A DNA stretch of 64,000 bases from CBDDGJ01 sp965227805 (GTDB taxonomy: Bacteria > Pseudomonadota > Alphaproteobacteria > RS24): positions 682,001-746,000 of the forward strand of contig CBDDGJ010000003.1 in NCBI GenBank assembly GCA_965227805.1, given 5' to 3'. The translations under genes and the position numbers were made by a program. The notes below the pieces were generated by a model that had not been told where the DNA came from, ran no database searches, and saw only the letters and a program-made list of their open reading frames with translations. Of the stretch, positions 1 to 8,268 are shown piece by piece (the stretch's first letter is position 1; every line of letters starts with the position of its first letter).

Positions 1-262
1 GCATCATGAAAAAATTACTCCCAAAAAAAGCACAACTAAACCGTTAAAAATCCAATAAACACATATCATGGATACCACTGCCACTGTAATAGCACATATC
101 GTTTCACTATCAATAAAAAGCTAACTTAAAAATGACGCTATCAGACCTAAAATTTGTAATAACACCCATATCAAAAACGGCATGGTAAATACGCTCGCCA
201 CGGTTTACACGGCAATAAGGTTCGCCGCCACCCAGCTAGCGTGGCCAATACATAGCCCCCGC

Positions 263-415
263 TTATAAAGGAATGCCGGATTCATATTTCGATTGCCGAA
301 TTCGAAAAGCGGTTTTGACATGCGCAACATTGGGCGCGGATGTTAGTTTTTCTGTGAGAAATGTCTGAAAACTTTCCAAATCACGCGTCACACATGTGAG
401 GATAAACTTAAGCCT
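263..415 (-). pseudogene. C-terminal remnant of an Lrp/AsnC-family transcriptional regulator
   Basis: Reading the minus strand from about 415 down to the TAA at 263-265 gives an open stretch of roughly 50 codons that matches the end of Lrp/AsnC regulators: an F-I-L-x-C-V-T-R-D-L-E-S-F strand, then TFLTEKL, then APNVAHVKTAF, then a Q-S-K-Y-x-S-G-I-P-L tail. In Lrp proteins this is the last alpha/beta unit of the ligand-binding (RAM) domain. No helix-turn-helix or first half of the domain is encoded upstream: the frame closes at 434-436, and the homology appears to stop at about 415, where a 12-base inverted repeat begins. I infer a truncated, inactive gene. Recognition is from family memory, not a search. 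Confidence 0.55.
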
Positions 416-416
416 C

Positions 417-471
417 TTAGAAAAGCCAGTTATCTAGGCTATATAATGGCTTCGCTAAATGGCTTTTCTAA
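417..471. repeat. 12-base perfect inverted repeat with 31-base spacer
   Basis: TTAGAAAAGCCA at 417-428 is exactly complementary to TGGCTTTTCTAA at 460-471. It sits where the Lrp-like remnant loses homology, so it may mark the end of a lost mobile element or be a hairpin RNA. No U-tract of terminator type follows on either strand. Confidence 0.5.
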
Positions 472-757
472 AAACCTATTTGTTACCTTTTTTACAACTT
501 TTTCATCATTTTCCAGCTATAGTTTATATACACCTATAAAAACTGTTACCCTGACTTACCTACGTTCAAGCGCCACTATGGCTAGTTTTCTCGTATGTTA
601 AAGACAAAACCCACCCCTTGACAAAAACCAATTCCAGTTACAACCTATATGTCGCATACGCGAGTAATCATTATACACCTAACGCAGCGCGGCTACTTTG
701 TGTTTTATAAGTGATTGAGACTAGGTCGTTTTATTTTCATAAGCTGAAGCGATGATT
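472..757. other. AT-rich intergenic stretch, nothing recognised
   Basis: I see no convincing gene or RNA here. The stretch lies between the inverted repeat and the insertion sequence and is probably decayed DNA. Bases 1-262 are similar: a short hydrophobic minus-strand frame (about 27 codons near 125-205) is the only coding-like hint. Confidence 0.4.
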
Positions 758-765
758 AAGAATAA

Positions 766-1493
766 GGGTCTGAGATAGATAACTAACAAAGGTTATTTAT
801 GTCATATGGTTATAGCAAGACGGCGTAGCAAGCTTCCAGTAAGTATTCAGCAAGAACTCATCAAGTATTTCTGTGCAGGGGTTACAGCGCGCTCAGCAGC
901 AGAATTGACGGGGGTGAATCGCAACACATCTATCCTCTTCTTTCATAAGCTGCGCAAGGTGATATTTGATAAGCTGGCAACTCAGGAACCGGGTCTAATG
1001 GCTGGAGAAATTGAAGTCGATGAGAGCTATTTTGGAGGGCGTAGAAAGGGAAAACGGGGGCGAGGTGCAGCGGGTAAAATTCCTGTATTCGGGCTTTTGA
1101 AGCGACAGGGGCGTGTGCATATTGTGATCATCCCCAATGCCTCAACTAGAACGCTTTTTCCCATTATACGAGAGCAGATGAAGCCGCACTCGATCGTCTA
1201 TACAGATAGTTTTGTAGCCTATGATGCTTTGGATGTATCTGAGTTTGAGCATGTGCGCATCAATCATTCCGAATGCTTTGCTGATCAGGCTAATCACATC
1301 AACGGGATTGAGAACTTCTGGAGCCAGTCAAAGAGGCATCTCCGACGGTATAATGGCATCCCCAAAGAGCACTTTCATCTCTTTATCAAAGAGTGTGAAT
1401 GGCGGTTCAACTATCGGCCTGTTGCAAAAATGAGCACAGTTCTCATAAAATGGTGGTTCAACTAAAAAACAAACCCTTATCTAGGTCAGACCC
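766..1493 (+). mobile_element. IS1595-type (ISXO2-like) insertion sequence with terminal inverted repeats and target duplication
   Basis: The left end starts GGGTCTGAGATAGATAA at 766. The right end, read on the minus strand from 1493, is GGGTCTGACCTAGATAA, so the terminal repeats agree at all but two of 17 positions. AAGAATA(A) lies just outside the left end (758-765) and AAGAATA(T) just outside the right end (1494-1501): 7 of 8 bases match, fitting the 8-base target duplication known for the IS1595 family. The roughly 728-base element holds one transposase gene. The short element and intact frame suggest a fairly recent insertion. IS1595 membership is inferred from the transposase and ends; no search was run. 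Confidence 0.85.
806..1465 (+). CDS. IS1595-family transposase (ISXO2-like DDE/DDN domain)
   Basis: This 219-aa protein should cut and paste the flanking insertion sequence. The N-terminal 60 residues contain the TARSAAELTGVNRNT helix-turn-helix-like segment typical of the family. The catalytic domain follows with EIEVDESYFGGRRKGKRGRG (first Asp at residue 72), VYTDSFVAYD (second Asp at 134) and the HINGIENFWSQSK block (residues 164-176), which supplies the third acidic/Asn position and following Glu/Lys. The C-terminus ends in the usual ECEWRFNYRP segment. Length is normal and there is no internal stop or frameshift, so it is probably active. An ATG at 799 is out of frame, so 806 is the supported start. 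The gene fills almost the whole element. Confidence 0.92.
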   Translation: MVIARRRSKLPVSIQQELIKYFCAGVTARSAAELTGVNRNTSILFFHKLRKVIFDKLATQEPGLMAGEIEVDESYFGGRRKGKRGRGAAGKIPVFGLLKRQGRVHIVIIPNASTRTLFPIIREQMKPHSIVYTDSFVAYDALDVSEFEHVRINHSECFADQANHINGIENFWSQSKRHLRRYNGIPKEHFHLFIKECEWRFNYRPVAKMSTVLIKWWFN

Positions 1494-1545
1494 AAGAATA
1501 TTTCTCTTTTGTTACTCCGTTTGCAACGCAAAACAGGAGACAAAT

Positions 1546-1735
1546 ATGAAGAAATACCATCTCACACAAAGTAAAATTGATAAATTATCACATAGGAAAA
1601 AGTTTTTTCTATCAGGGATAATCAGCAAAACGGGCTTATCGTTCGGGTATAGTCGGCGCGCGCACGCAATTATCAGCCGTAGAAGCTGCCCCTTTCGAGC
1701 AAATGCAACGCAGCGGGCTTGAGACAGGGGTTATG
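1546..1735 (+). pseudogene. Possible frameshifted gene remnant, unidentified
   Basis: An AGGAGA ribosome-binding site at about 1535 precedes an ATG at 1546 whose frame begins MKKYHLTQSKIDKLSHRKKF. From about 1622 a different plus frame reads like protein (SAKRAYRSGIVGARTQ, then LSAVEAAPFEQMQRSGLETG) until the palindromic repeats begin near 1736. A frameshift around 1610-1622 would join the two. I do not recognise the family. The well-formed start and the abrupt end at the repeats suggest a gene broken by repeat insertion or decay, but chance cannot be excluded. Confidence 0.25.
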
Positions 1736-2364
1736 AATCAGATTGGGCTAAGACTGTGTGTGGTAGCGGGTGCTTGCTATGAGTTGGTAGGCAATCGCGC
1801 GATAAACAAACATGTAATGTGTAGTGCCCAATAAAAATATGTAGCGTAAAATAAAGCAAGCGCGCCCATGTTTGCGTTATATAGGGACGCCCCATGGGCG
1901 CGCCCGCAGCAGAAAAGAAAAAGAGCGCGTCATTCGCGCCCGCGCGGCTGCGTGAGAGTGTGCAGCTAGACTAGGTCTATGTGTGTTGGCGGATGCTTGC
2001 TATGAATCGATAGGCAATCGCGCGACAAACAAGAATGCAATGTGTAGCACCCAAAAAGAAAGCACGCCATTCGCGCCCGCGCGGGGGCGTCGGCGTGTGC
2101 AGTTAGGCTAGAACTGTGAGTAGTGGCAGGTGCTTAATATGTGTTGGTAAGCAATCGCGCGATAAACAAACATGTAATGTGTAGCACCCAACAAAAATGT
2201 GTCGCAACAGAAAAGAAAAAGAGCTTGTTCGCGGGTTTTGGGTTAGGAACGACCATTTGCGTAGCAAATGTGTAGTGACCAAAAAGAAAGAAGCGCGTTC
2301 CGCGTGCAATAGGACAGGCACGTCATTCCGCAAGGAATGTGTAGTGCCCAAAAAGAAAGCACGT
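1736..2364. repeat. Mosaic of short palindromic repeat modules (block A)
   Basis: This gene-free stretch is built from modules that recur at 48235-48585 and 53078-53615. Recurrent pieces are: a hairpin with 10-11-base arms, GCGCCCATG... and ...CATGGGCGC, at about 1862-1906; the tail GCAGCAGAAAAGAAAAAGAG; CATTTGCGTAGCAAATG (7-base arms) at about 2255-2271; CATTCCGCAAGGAATG near 2324-2339; and a unit containing TGCTTGCTATGAATCG, GGCAATCGCGCGATAAAC and GTGTAGCACCC, found three times here. Modules are joined by CAAAAAGAAAG linkers. Open frames through this block are repeat shadows. Confidence 0.85.
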
Positions 2365-3792
2365 CTATAAATCACGTGAGGCAAAAACTACGTCTGCCTG
2401 ATCTTTTTGCATGGCCTTGCCGATAGGCGCGCCGATATAAGTCGGGTCGGCGACCAAATAACGCCGCCCTTTATACGTGATGCTGTCGCCTTCGCCAGGT
2501 AAATCCACCGCAATCGCCAAATGCCCCGGATAATGCAGCACGATAAAATCTATATCTAAATGTGTCTTCAAAAGCCCCCCATAAAGAATGGAGCGGTCTT
2601 CACAATCAGCATAGGGATAAAACAGGGTTTCCTCGCCAAACATATAATATTCGCGCCCGAATTGTTGCTCATCGGTCTGATATTCAATGCCGAATTGAAT
2701 GAGGCGAAGCAGATTTTCGGCGCGCATATAGAGATTGTCACCGTTAATTTGTGTGCGTAAATCCTGATAATCTATCGCCCGGGTGGGATTGGCAAAATAA
2801 AAGCTAAATTCAAATTGCGGATAGCTGGCTAAAGCCAAAACATCGCGCGCATCAAATTGTAAGTCAATGGCATTATCCTTATGGCTTAATGTGCGGCTGA
2901 TAAGTTGATCCTGATTGGACGTCCAGTTTATTTTGCCGGGCGAGAATTGTGTGAAACTGCGACGGCCTTCAATATGGCCCGGATAGGTCTCGATCTGGTC
3001 ACGTGCTGCCAGACGATTATTCGTTCCATCAAAAATATAATAGCGTTGCTTATCTATTTCCATATAGGGGGCACCATAAATTGTTATTTGCATAGCCAGC
3101 AAAATAACAACTCTTTCGCCCATACGCGCAAGCCGCGCATCATAACCAAGCCCGTTTAATAATTTCCATGTCAGGGCAAGCGGCTGCGCGGTAGCTACGC
3201 GCTGCGCGATGCGTAAGGCAAGCTGATAGCTCATCCAATCATCAAGCGCCATTGTGGTTATATATGATTGCATTTGCTGCAAAATGCGCGTCTCATACGG
3301 GCTCCACTGTGCCCAATAATTCGCCAGGCCGGTTGCATCACCCAGATTGATTGTCTCCGGCAAACTTATCGCATCATTCGTCTGTTCCACTTGCGGAAGG
3401 GTGAGCACTTCACCAAAAAAGTTTATGGCCGTTACATGCGGTGCAAGCGGTGGCGGGGTGGGCGTGGATATATTTTGCGGTTCTGCCAGGGGTTGCCTGT
3501 CTATATCTTGTTCCGGCGCATAATATGGCGGCGCAAGGGGTTTGGGTTCGCTAAATTTACGCTTGGGGGCAAAGGCTTCAAATCGCTCCCATTGTCTGGC
3601 CAGCGCCTCTTCAAAGGCCTGATTTTGAGCAATAATATGTGCATTAAAGGCCTGATTTTTCTGTTCAATAATCGTTGCATTCTTTTTGAGATTATCTTCA
3701 AATGCACGATTTTTTTGTGCCAGAAAATCATCATAACTTTGCCCATAGGCAACACTGCTACTCATAAGACCTAGTAAAATAAACCATCGCAT
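2365..3792 (-). CDS. Secreted transglutaminase-like cysteine protein, function unknown
   Basis: Taking ATG 3792 gives 475 residues; a TTG at 3801 would add three. The first ~18 residues (MRWFILLGLMSSSVAYG) look like a cleavable signal peptide. A glutamine/asparagine-rich helical stretch follows (residues ~25-75) with repeated K-N-x-A-F-E / QNQAFE heptad-like units, then a proline-rich linker (~80-115). The C-terminal part carries a transglutaminase/papain-like triad in the right order: Cys in YPYADCEDRS (~397), His in YPGHLAIAV (~424) and Asp in VADPTY (~449). This predicts a periplasmic peptidase, transglutaminase or amidase; substrate unknown. The stop codon lies immediately beside palindromic repeat block A, so the extreme C-terminus could have been altered by it. 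Confidence 0.75.
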   Translation of the reverse strand: MRWFILLGLMSSSVAYGQSYDDFLAQKNRAFEDNLKKNATIIEQKNQAFNAHIIAQNQAFEEALARQWERFEAFAPKRKFSEPKPLAPPYYAPEQDIDRQPLAEPQNISTPTPPPLAPHVTAINFFGEVLTLPQVEQTNDAISLPETINLGDATGLANYWAQWSPYETRILQQMQSYITTMALDDWMSYQLALRIAQRVATAQPLALTWKLLNGLGYDARLARMGERVVILLAMQITIYGAPYMEIDKQRYYIFDGTNNRLAARDQIETYPGHIEGRRSFTQFSPGKINWTSNQDQLISRTLSHKDNAIDLQFDARDVLALASYPQFEFSFYFANPTRAIDYQDLRTQINGDNLYMRAENLLRLIQFGIEYQTDEQQFGREYYMFGEETLFYPYADCEDRSILYGGLLKTHLDIDFIVLHYPGHLAIAVDLPGEGDSITYKGRRYLVADPTYIGAPIGKAMQKDQADVVFASRDL

Positions 3793-3874
3793 GCAACACA
3801 ATCTCCATCATCCGCTTTTATATTTGCGCGTAAGATGATGACACTAATAAACGAAAGTGTCAAAAAAAGGGCGG

Positions 3875-4264
3875 CTATTGCGTGTATTGTTTAAGATAAG
3901 CGATGACGGCGGCGCGGTCTTTTTCTTTGCGCAAGCCCACGAAACTCATACGCGAGCCTTTAATCATTTTACGTGGATTGGCGAGATAGCTATCCAGTAA
4001 ATCTTCCGTCCAGATCGGATTGTCCTCAGCAAATTTTTTCATTGCCTTGGAATAATTATAGCCTTCCAAACTGGCAGCCGCACGGGTAAATAGATTATTG
4101 AGGTGCGGGCCGACACGATTTTTCGCTTTATCGCCAACCATGTGACAGGCAACACATTTTTTATAAACTTTCGCCCCCCACGCGCTATCACCTGCATAGC
4201 TTGGCGTGAGTGCGGCGCAACATAAAATAAGGCTCATACATACCAATTTTACTGTGTGCATCAT
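3875..4264 (-). CDS. Class I c-type cytochrome (cytochrome c2-like)
   Basis: This 129-aa periplasmic electron carrier has a signal peptide (residues 1-24, ending PSYAG). The haem-attachment motif CVACH is at residues 37-41, and VGPHLNNLF follows, as in mitochondrial-type cytochrome c. The likely axial methionine is M106 in GSRMSFVGL, followed by a terminal AVIAYLKQY helix. The length suits a soluble cytochrome c2 shuttling electrons between the bc1 complex and an oxidase. It starts directly after the end of accA (one-base gap on the minus strand), so the two are probably cotranscribed. A membrane-anchored CycM-type cytochrome is less likely because only the signal peptide is hydrophobic. Confidence 0.9.
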   Translation of the reverse strand: MMHTVKLVCMSLILCCAALTPSYAGDSAWGAKVYKKCVACHMVGDKAKNRVGPHLNNLFTRAAASLEGYNYSKAMKKFAEDNPIWTEDLLDSYLANPRKMIKGSRMSFVGLRKEKDRAAVIAYLKQYTQ

Positions 4265-4265
4265 A

Positions 4266-5225
4266 TTAAGCTAAACCCTTTCGTCCCATATCAAGAAATT
4301 TTTGTCGTCTGTGTGTACGTAATGCATCACGATCCATAGCTGAAAGGGCGGTTATATTTTTTGAAACCACCTTTCCCACAGTATCGATCATTTTTTGTGG
4401 CACGCGATGTGCCCCCCCAATCGGCTCGGGGATAATATCGTCTATAACACCGAAACTAAGTAAATTTTGTGCCGAAATCTTAAGTGCGGTGGCGGCCATA
4501 TGTGCATTTTCGGATGTCCGCCATAAGATGGAGGCTGCTGCCTCTGGCGAGGCAACTGTATAAATGGAATGTTCAAGCATTAAAATGCAATTTGCCGTTG
4601 CCAAAGCCAAAGCGCCGCCCGAACCGCCTTCCCCGATAACCACTGTAATGAAAGGCACACGCAGTTGTAAGCATTTATCCGTGCACCGCGCAATGGCCTC
4701 TGCCTGCCCCCGTTCCTCGGCGCCGATACCAGGATAAGCCCCTGCCGTATCGACCAGGCTGATAAGCGGTAAATTAAATCTATCGGCTAAATCCATAATC
4801 CGCATTGCTTTACGATAACCTTCGGGGCGGGCCATGCCAAAATTATGGTCTAGCCGTGCCTGTGTCGTATTGCCCTTTTCATGCCCGATAATAGCCGCGC
4901 GCTGCCCCTGCCATTTGCCAATGCCGGTAATGATGGCGCGGTCTTCACCATAAAGCCTGTCACCGGCAAGCGGCGTCCACTCTGTAACCAAATGCGCGAT
5001 ATAATCGGTAAAATGCGGGCGGGCGAAGTGGCGCGCCACTTTGGTTTTTTGCCATGGGTCCAGGCGTTTATAAAGTCGTTTTAGTTCCTTGCTGGCTTTA
5101 TCTTGTAATTTTGTAATCTCATCTTCAATATTAACGCTCCCACTATCAGTTTCCATGGAGCGCAATTCTTCAATTTTATCTTCCAAATCGGCAACAGCTT
5201 TTTCAAAGTCAAGATGTTTTTGCAT
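4266..5225 (-). CDS. accA: Acetyl-CoA carboxylase carboxyltransferase subunit alpha
   Basis: AccA pairs with AccD to transfer the carboxyl group from biotin to acetyl-CoA, the committed step of fatty-acid synthesis in the cytosol. The 319-aa product has the family's N-terminal helical hairpin (LDFEKAVADLEDKIEEL), then DYIAHLVTEWTPLAGDR, the crotonase-fold core with DTAGAYPGIGAEERGQAEAI, GEGGSGGALA (oxyanion-hole glycines) and SPEAAASILWR. Length matches the family (about 315-320). It lies about 33 bases downstream of xerD and is followed by the cytochrome c gene, an accA-xerD pairing common in alphaproteobacteria. Confidence 0.97.
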   Translation of the reverse strand: MQKHLDFEKAVADLEDKIEELRSMETDSGSVNIEDEITKLQDKASKELKRLYKRLDPWQKTKVARHFARPHFTDYIAHLVTEWTPLAGDRLYGEDRAIITGIGKWQGQRAAIIGHEKGNTTQARLDHNFGMARPEGYRKAMRIMDLADRFNLPLISLVDTAGAYPGIGAEERGQAEAIARCTDKCLQLRVPFITVVIGEGGSGGALALATANCILMLEHSIYTVASPEAAASILWRTSENAHMAATALKISAQNLLSFGVIDDIIPEPIGGAHRVPQKMIDTVGKVVSKNITALSAMDRDALRTHRRQKFLDMGRKGLA

Positions 5226-5258
5226 AATAACGTGCTTTATGCCCTTGCTGTAGATTTG

Positions 5259-6182
5259 TCAAGATTCTTGCGCCATTGGATGATATTTTTCCAAAAGCGT
5301 GCGTTTGCGTGTTTCCAGAATATGGGTGTAAATTTGTGTGGTTGATATATCGGCATGGCCGAGGAGTTGCTGCACGGCACGTAAATCGGCACCGCCCTCC
5401 ACCAAATGCGTAGCAAACGCGTGGCGTATAATATGCGGCGATATATGCCGTTCATCAATATTGGCTTTTTGTGCGAGGGCTTTTAATAATTGCCAGAAGC
5501 GTTGGCGTGTTAAATGGGATTTTATCTCTCGCCCCGGAAATAAAAACGGGGCATGGCGCATGGTCTTATCTGCATCACGTATTTTTATCCAGGCCTGCAA
5601 GGCACGGCAGGCCGCATCGCTTAATGGCACAATACGCTCGCGCCCACCCTTTCCCTTGACCAGCAGCATCTCCTGTTTTCCATCATATGCCCCGCGTGGC
5701 AGGCTTACTAATTCACTCACTCTTATACCCGTTGCGTAAAGCAATTCGACCAAACATGTCATGCGTAGCTTCGTTTTTTGTTCGGCTTTGGTGGTGGCAG
5801 GCAAAGCGGCAAGCGCGGCAAACAGGGCATCTATTTGTGCATGTGAGAGCGTTTTAGGTAAAGGGTGCGCCTTTTTAGGGCGCGTAATGTGTTGGGTCGG
5901 ATCATCTGCACATATATCTTCCGATATAAGGAATTTATAGAAATGCCGTATGGCAGATAAATGCCGCCCAACACTGGACGCCGCAAAGTGGCGCGTATGC
6001 ATATCGCTTATATAAGCACTCACATCGTCTTGTGTTGCCTGGTAAGCCTTGATATTTTTTTTGGTTAGAAAGGCTTGAAAAGCCTTAAGGTCACGCCGAT
6101 AGGCAGCGATTGTATTGGCAGCTGCGCCGCGTTCAGCGGACATCATATCAAAAAAAGCGTCAAAATAATGATGGTCTGGCAT
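5259..6182 (-). CDS. xerD: Site-specific tyrosine recombinase XerD-like
   Basis: This tyrosine recombinase is expected to resolve chromosome dimers at dif with a XerC partner and FtsK. From ATG 6182 it has 307 aa. The N-terminal SAM-like core-binding domain starts FFDMMSAERGAAANT. The catalytic set is complete: Arg in ATGIRVSELV (~154), Lys in VKGKGG (~178), HIIRH (~250-254), His in LLGHADIS (~276) and the nucleophile Tyr in TQIYTH (~285). An upstream ATG at 6221 would add 13 residues and overlap the preceding gene by 20 bases; family alignment favours 6182. No strong ribosome-binding site is visible for either, consistent with translation coupled to the upstream gene. Confidence 0.92.
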   Translation of the reverse strand: MPDHHYFDAFFDMMSAERGAAANTIAAYRRDLKAFQAFLTKKNIKAYQATQDDVSAYISDMHTRHFAASSVGRHLSAIRHFYKFLISEDICADDPTQHITRPKKAHPLPKTLSHAQIDALFAALAALPATTKAEQKTKLRMTCLVELLYATGIRVSELVSLPRGAYDGKQEMLLVKGKGGRERIVPLSDAACRALQAWIKIRDADKTMRHAPFLFPGREIKSHLTRQRFWQLLKALAQKANIDERHISPHIIRHAFATHLVEGGADLRAVQQLLGHADISTTQIYTHILETRKRTLLEKYHPMAQES

Positions 6183-6201
6183 GGGGTTTGAGGTGCACGT
6201 T

Positions 6202-8268
6202 TTATTCGGTATCTGTATCATATAGGGACTCTATAGCAGCGGGCGCGCTTTCAGTGTCATATAGAGCTTCTTCTTCATAATATTCGATATATATATCGGG
6301 TTTATCTGCTGCGTTATTTTGTGTATCTGACATCGTAAATGCTGCATAGATATTGGTTCTCAACGCGGCTATATCCGGCTTAAAAATATCGGCGGTAATA
6401 TTCCCCGCTAATTGTATCGCTTGTTCGTCCAGACTGGCTTTTTGTAAAGCTGCAATGGCGATAATATGCTCTTCATCAGACCAGTTTGTGAATGTGCGGT
6501 AACGATAATCGGAAATAAGCTGTAATAGCATGGTGCCAAAACCGTTACGCGCGCCCAAGCGATAAATATATTCCAGCCTTTCTTTGTCGGAAACATACGG
6601 CACGGCCTCGGTGAGCACCTGATTGATAACAGCCGCATTATCTGCCATTTCATAGGGGGTAAATATTATATCTGCATCATCACGCATATGGTTGCGCATA
6701 TGTGCATGAAACGCATCAGCTGCGGCGATAAAATTATAACGCATGGCATTCATATGCGTGCGCAAAAGCTGAACCGGTTCGGATGCAGAAGCCAACCAGA
6801 TTTCGCTTGTTGGAAGATCTCCAATTGTCAAAAGCGCCAGTATAAAAAGGTCTGCATAAGGTGCGGTTAATATATTGGGACGAAGGGAACGAATATCTTT
6901 TGCCAGGCTAAGAGCGGCAAACTCCCAAATACCTGCCTCTATTGGCTCATATTGTGCGGCATAGGCCAGGGCTTGTGCGATTTTATTATGTCTTTCTGCC
7001 TCATTTGTAGCTGTTTGAATTGCGTGTAGCTGCATAATAAAGCCACGAAAGGAAGGCGGTTCATATGTGGCGTTTTCTGCTATAGGCGCGGGTGGCACTA
7101 TGGCATCTTCGGGAATATCTTCTATTTCCACATCACTGGTTTGACTATCTAATGCATTTTCTTCTTCTTTAAGTGCAATCGTGTCTTCCACGTCTTGCAT
7201 ATCCGCCGCATGTTCGGTTAGAGGCTGTGTTTCGCTTATTGCATCTGAAGCAGGGATAATGCTTAATAATAAATCATAATCGGCAAGGCCAAGTGTTATC
7301 GCGCGCCGGGCGGCACGCAAGCGAAACTCTATTGTTGCATAATCATCGCGTGCAAGTGTGGGTAATAATGCCGCTGGATAAAGCTCCAGATTTTCCGGCA
7401 AATCATAATCGGCAAGGCGTAATATATGATAAAGTAAAATACGAATACGCGGCGGCAGATTATCGCGTGTTACCTCTGAGAAACTTGTGCCGCGTGCCGA
7501 TAAAATAAATGCAACATTATAAAATAAATCTGTAAGCTCTATCTCATCACGATATAAATCCAAAGTAAGTGCCGCTACATCGTAATTTTGTTCATATAAT
7601 TGGCAATAAATCTGGAATTGCAGAAAAAAATGTGTAAGCTCTGGCGCGGATTTCGTATAGCTTTCGGGAACCGCCACCGCACAGGCGGTATCTATTTGAT
7701 TCACGGCAAGATACGCCTCTATCAGATAACGCGCGCTATAGGCATCACGCGCCATTGCACCCGTCATTTTGGCTAAAGCAATAACGGCGGGCGCATCCCC
7801 CATAGCCAGTAAGCGCGCCAGGCGGATAGCAAACCAGTTGCGATTATTCGCCTGCCCTGTAGGCCCTTTGGCGATGCCGCGCAAAAGTTGATATTCGCTT
7901 TGGTGAATGGCCGCTATCGTTTTATTTGTCGGCATTGTCGATAAGAGGGGGATTAGGGTTTCCAATTTGGTATTATCCCATATTGCCTCGCCAAACCCTG
8001 GCTCTAAACCCGTTGCGCTTTCTTCCAAATCTCCCAAAGTCGCCACATGGATAAGGGGCGTATGTTTATCCGCAGGCGCACGCGCATTGGGGGACAAAGG
8101 TGTGGGCGGATAATTCTCGCGTGAAAGCACCACCCCTTCGGCTTGCGTTTCAGGAATAACATCGAGCGGTAAAGCTATGCCGGCATTTTGCGCAAATGCA
8201 GGCACGATTACAGTAACAAAAAATAGGGTAATACTTAAAACGTAAATATTACTTGGCAAATTGGTCAT
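6202..8268 (-). CDS. Large secreted/periplasmic helical-repeat-like protein of unknown function
   Basis: The 688-aa product has an N-terminal signal peptide (hydrophobic residues ~8-26, ending PAFAQ) and then an exported domain rich in Ala/Leu helices with recurrent pairs of the TPR/HEAT kind (for example FAIRLARLLAMGDAPAVIAL and DACAVAVPES-like turns). An acidic low-complexity linker lies around residues 345-395 (DVEDTIALKEEE, EIEDIPEDAIVPP). A second helical half and a tyrosine/acid-rich tail (DIYIEYYEEEALYD) follow. I recognise no catalytic motif. It lies between a tiny membrane protein gene, which it overlaps by 20 bases, and xerD. Export and protein interaction are inferences; the exact function is unknown. 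Confidence 0.8.
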   Translation of the reverse strand: MTNLPSNIYVLSITLFFVTVIVPAFAQNAGIALPLDVIPETQAEGVVLSRENYPPTPLSPNARAPADKHTPLIHVATLGDLEESATGLEPGFGEAIWDNTKLETLIPLLSTMPTNKTIAAIHQSEYQLLRGIAKGPTGQANNRNWFAIRLARLLAMGDAPAVIALAKMTGAMARDAYSARYLIEAYLAVNQIDTACAVAVPESYTKSAPELTHFFLQFQIYCQLYEQNYDVAALTLDLYRDEIELTDLFYNVAFILSARGTSFSEVTRDNLPPRIRILLYHILRLADYDLPENLELYPAALLPTLARDDYATIEFRLRAARRAITLGLADYDLLLSIIPASDAISETQPLTEHAADMQDVEDTIALKEEENALDSQTSDVEIEDIPEDAIVPPAPIAENATYEPPSFRGFIMQLHAIQTATNEAERHNKIAQALAYAAQYEPIEAGIWEFAALSLAKDIRSLRPNILTAPYADLFILALLTIGDLPTSEIWLASASEPVQLLRTHMNAMRYNFIAAADAFHAHMRNHMRDDADIIFTPYEMADNAAVINQVLTEAVPYVSDKERLEYIYRLGARNGFGTMLLQLISDYRYRTFTNWSDEEHIIAIAALQKASLDEQAIQLAGNITADIFKPDIAALRTNIYAAFTMSDTQNNAADKPDIYIEYYEEEALYDTESAPAAIESLYDTDTE

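Noticed and set aside
1399..1722. Plus-strand 107-codon frame overlapping the transposase end
   Set aside because: Its first 50 codons cross the insertion sequence end in a non-coding frame; only the part after the ATG at 1546 may be a real remnant.
1736..2364. CRISPR array
   Set aside because: Repeats are of different lengths and modules, irregularly spaced, without unique spacers of constant length or cas genes.
2370..2380. CACGTGA motif as a parS site
   Set aside because: Only the central seven bases match; flanks do not fit, and it is far from the parS cluster. The same applies to CTCACGTGATAA at 49622.
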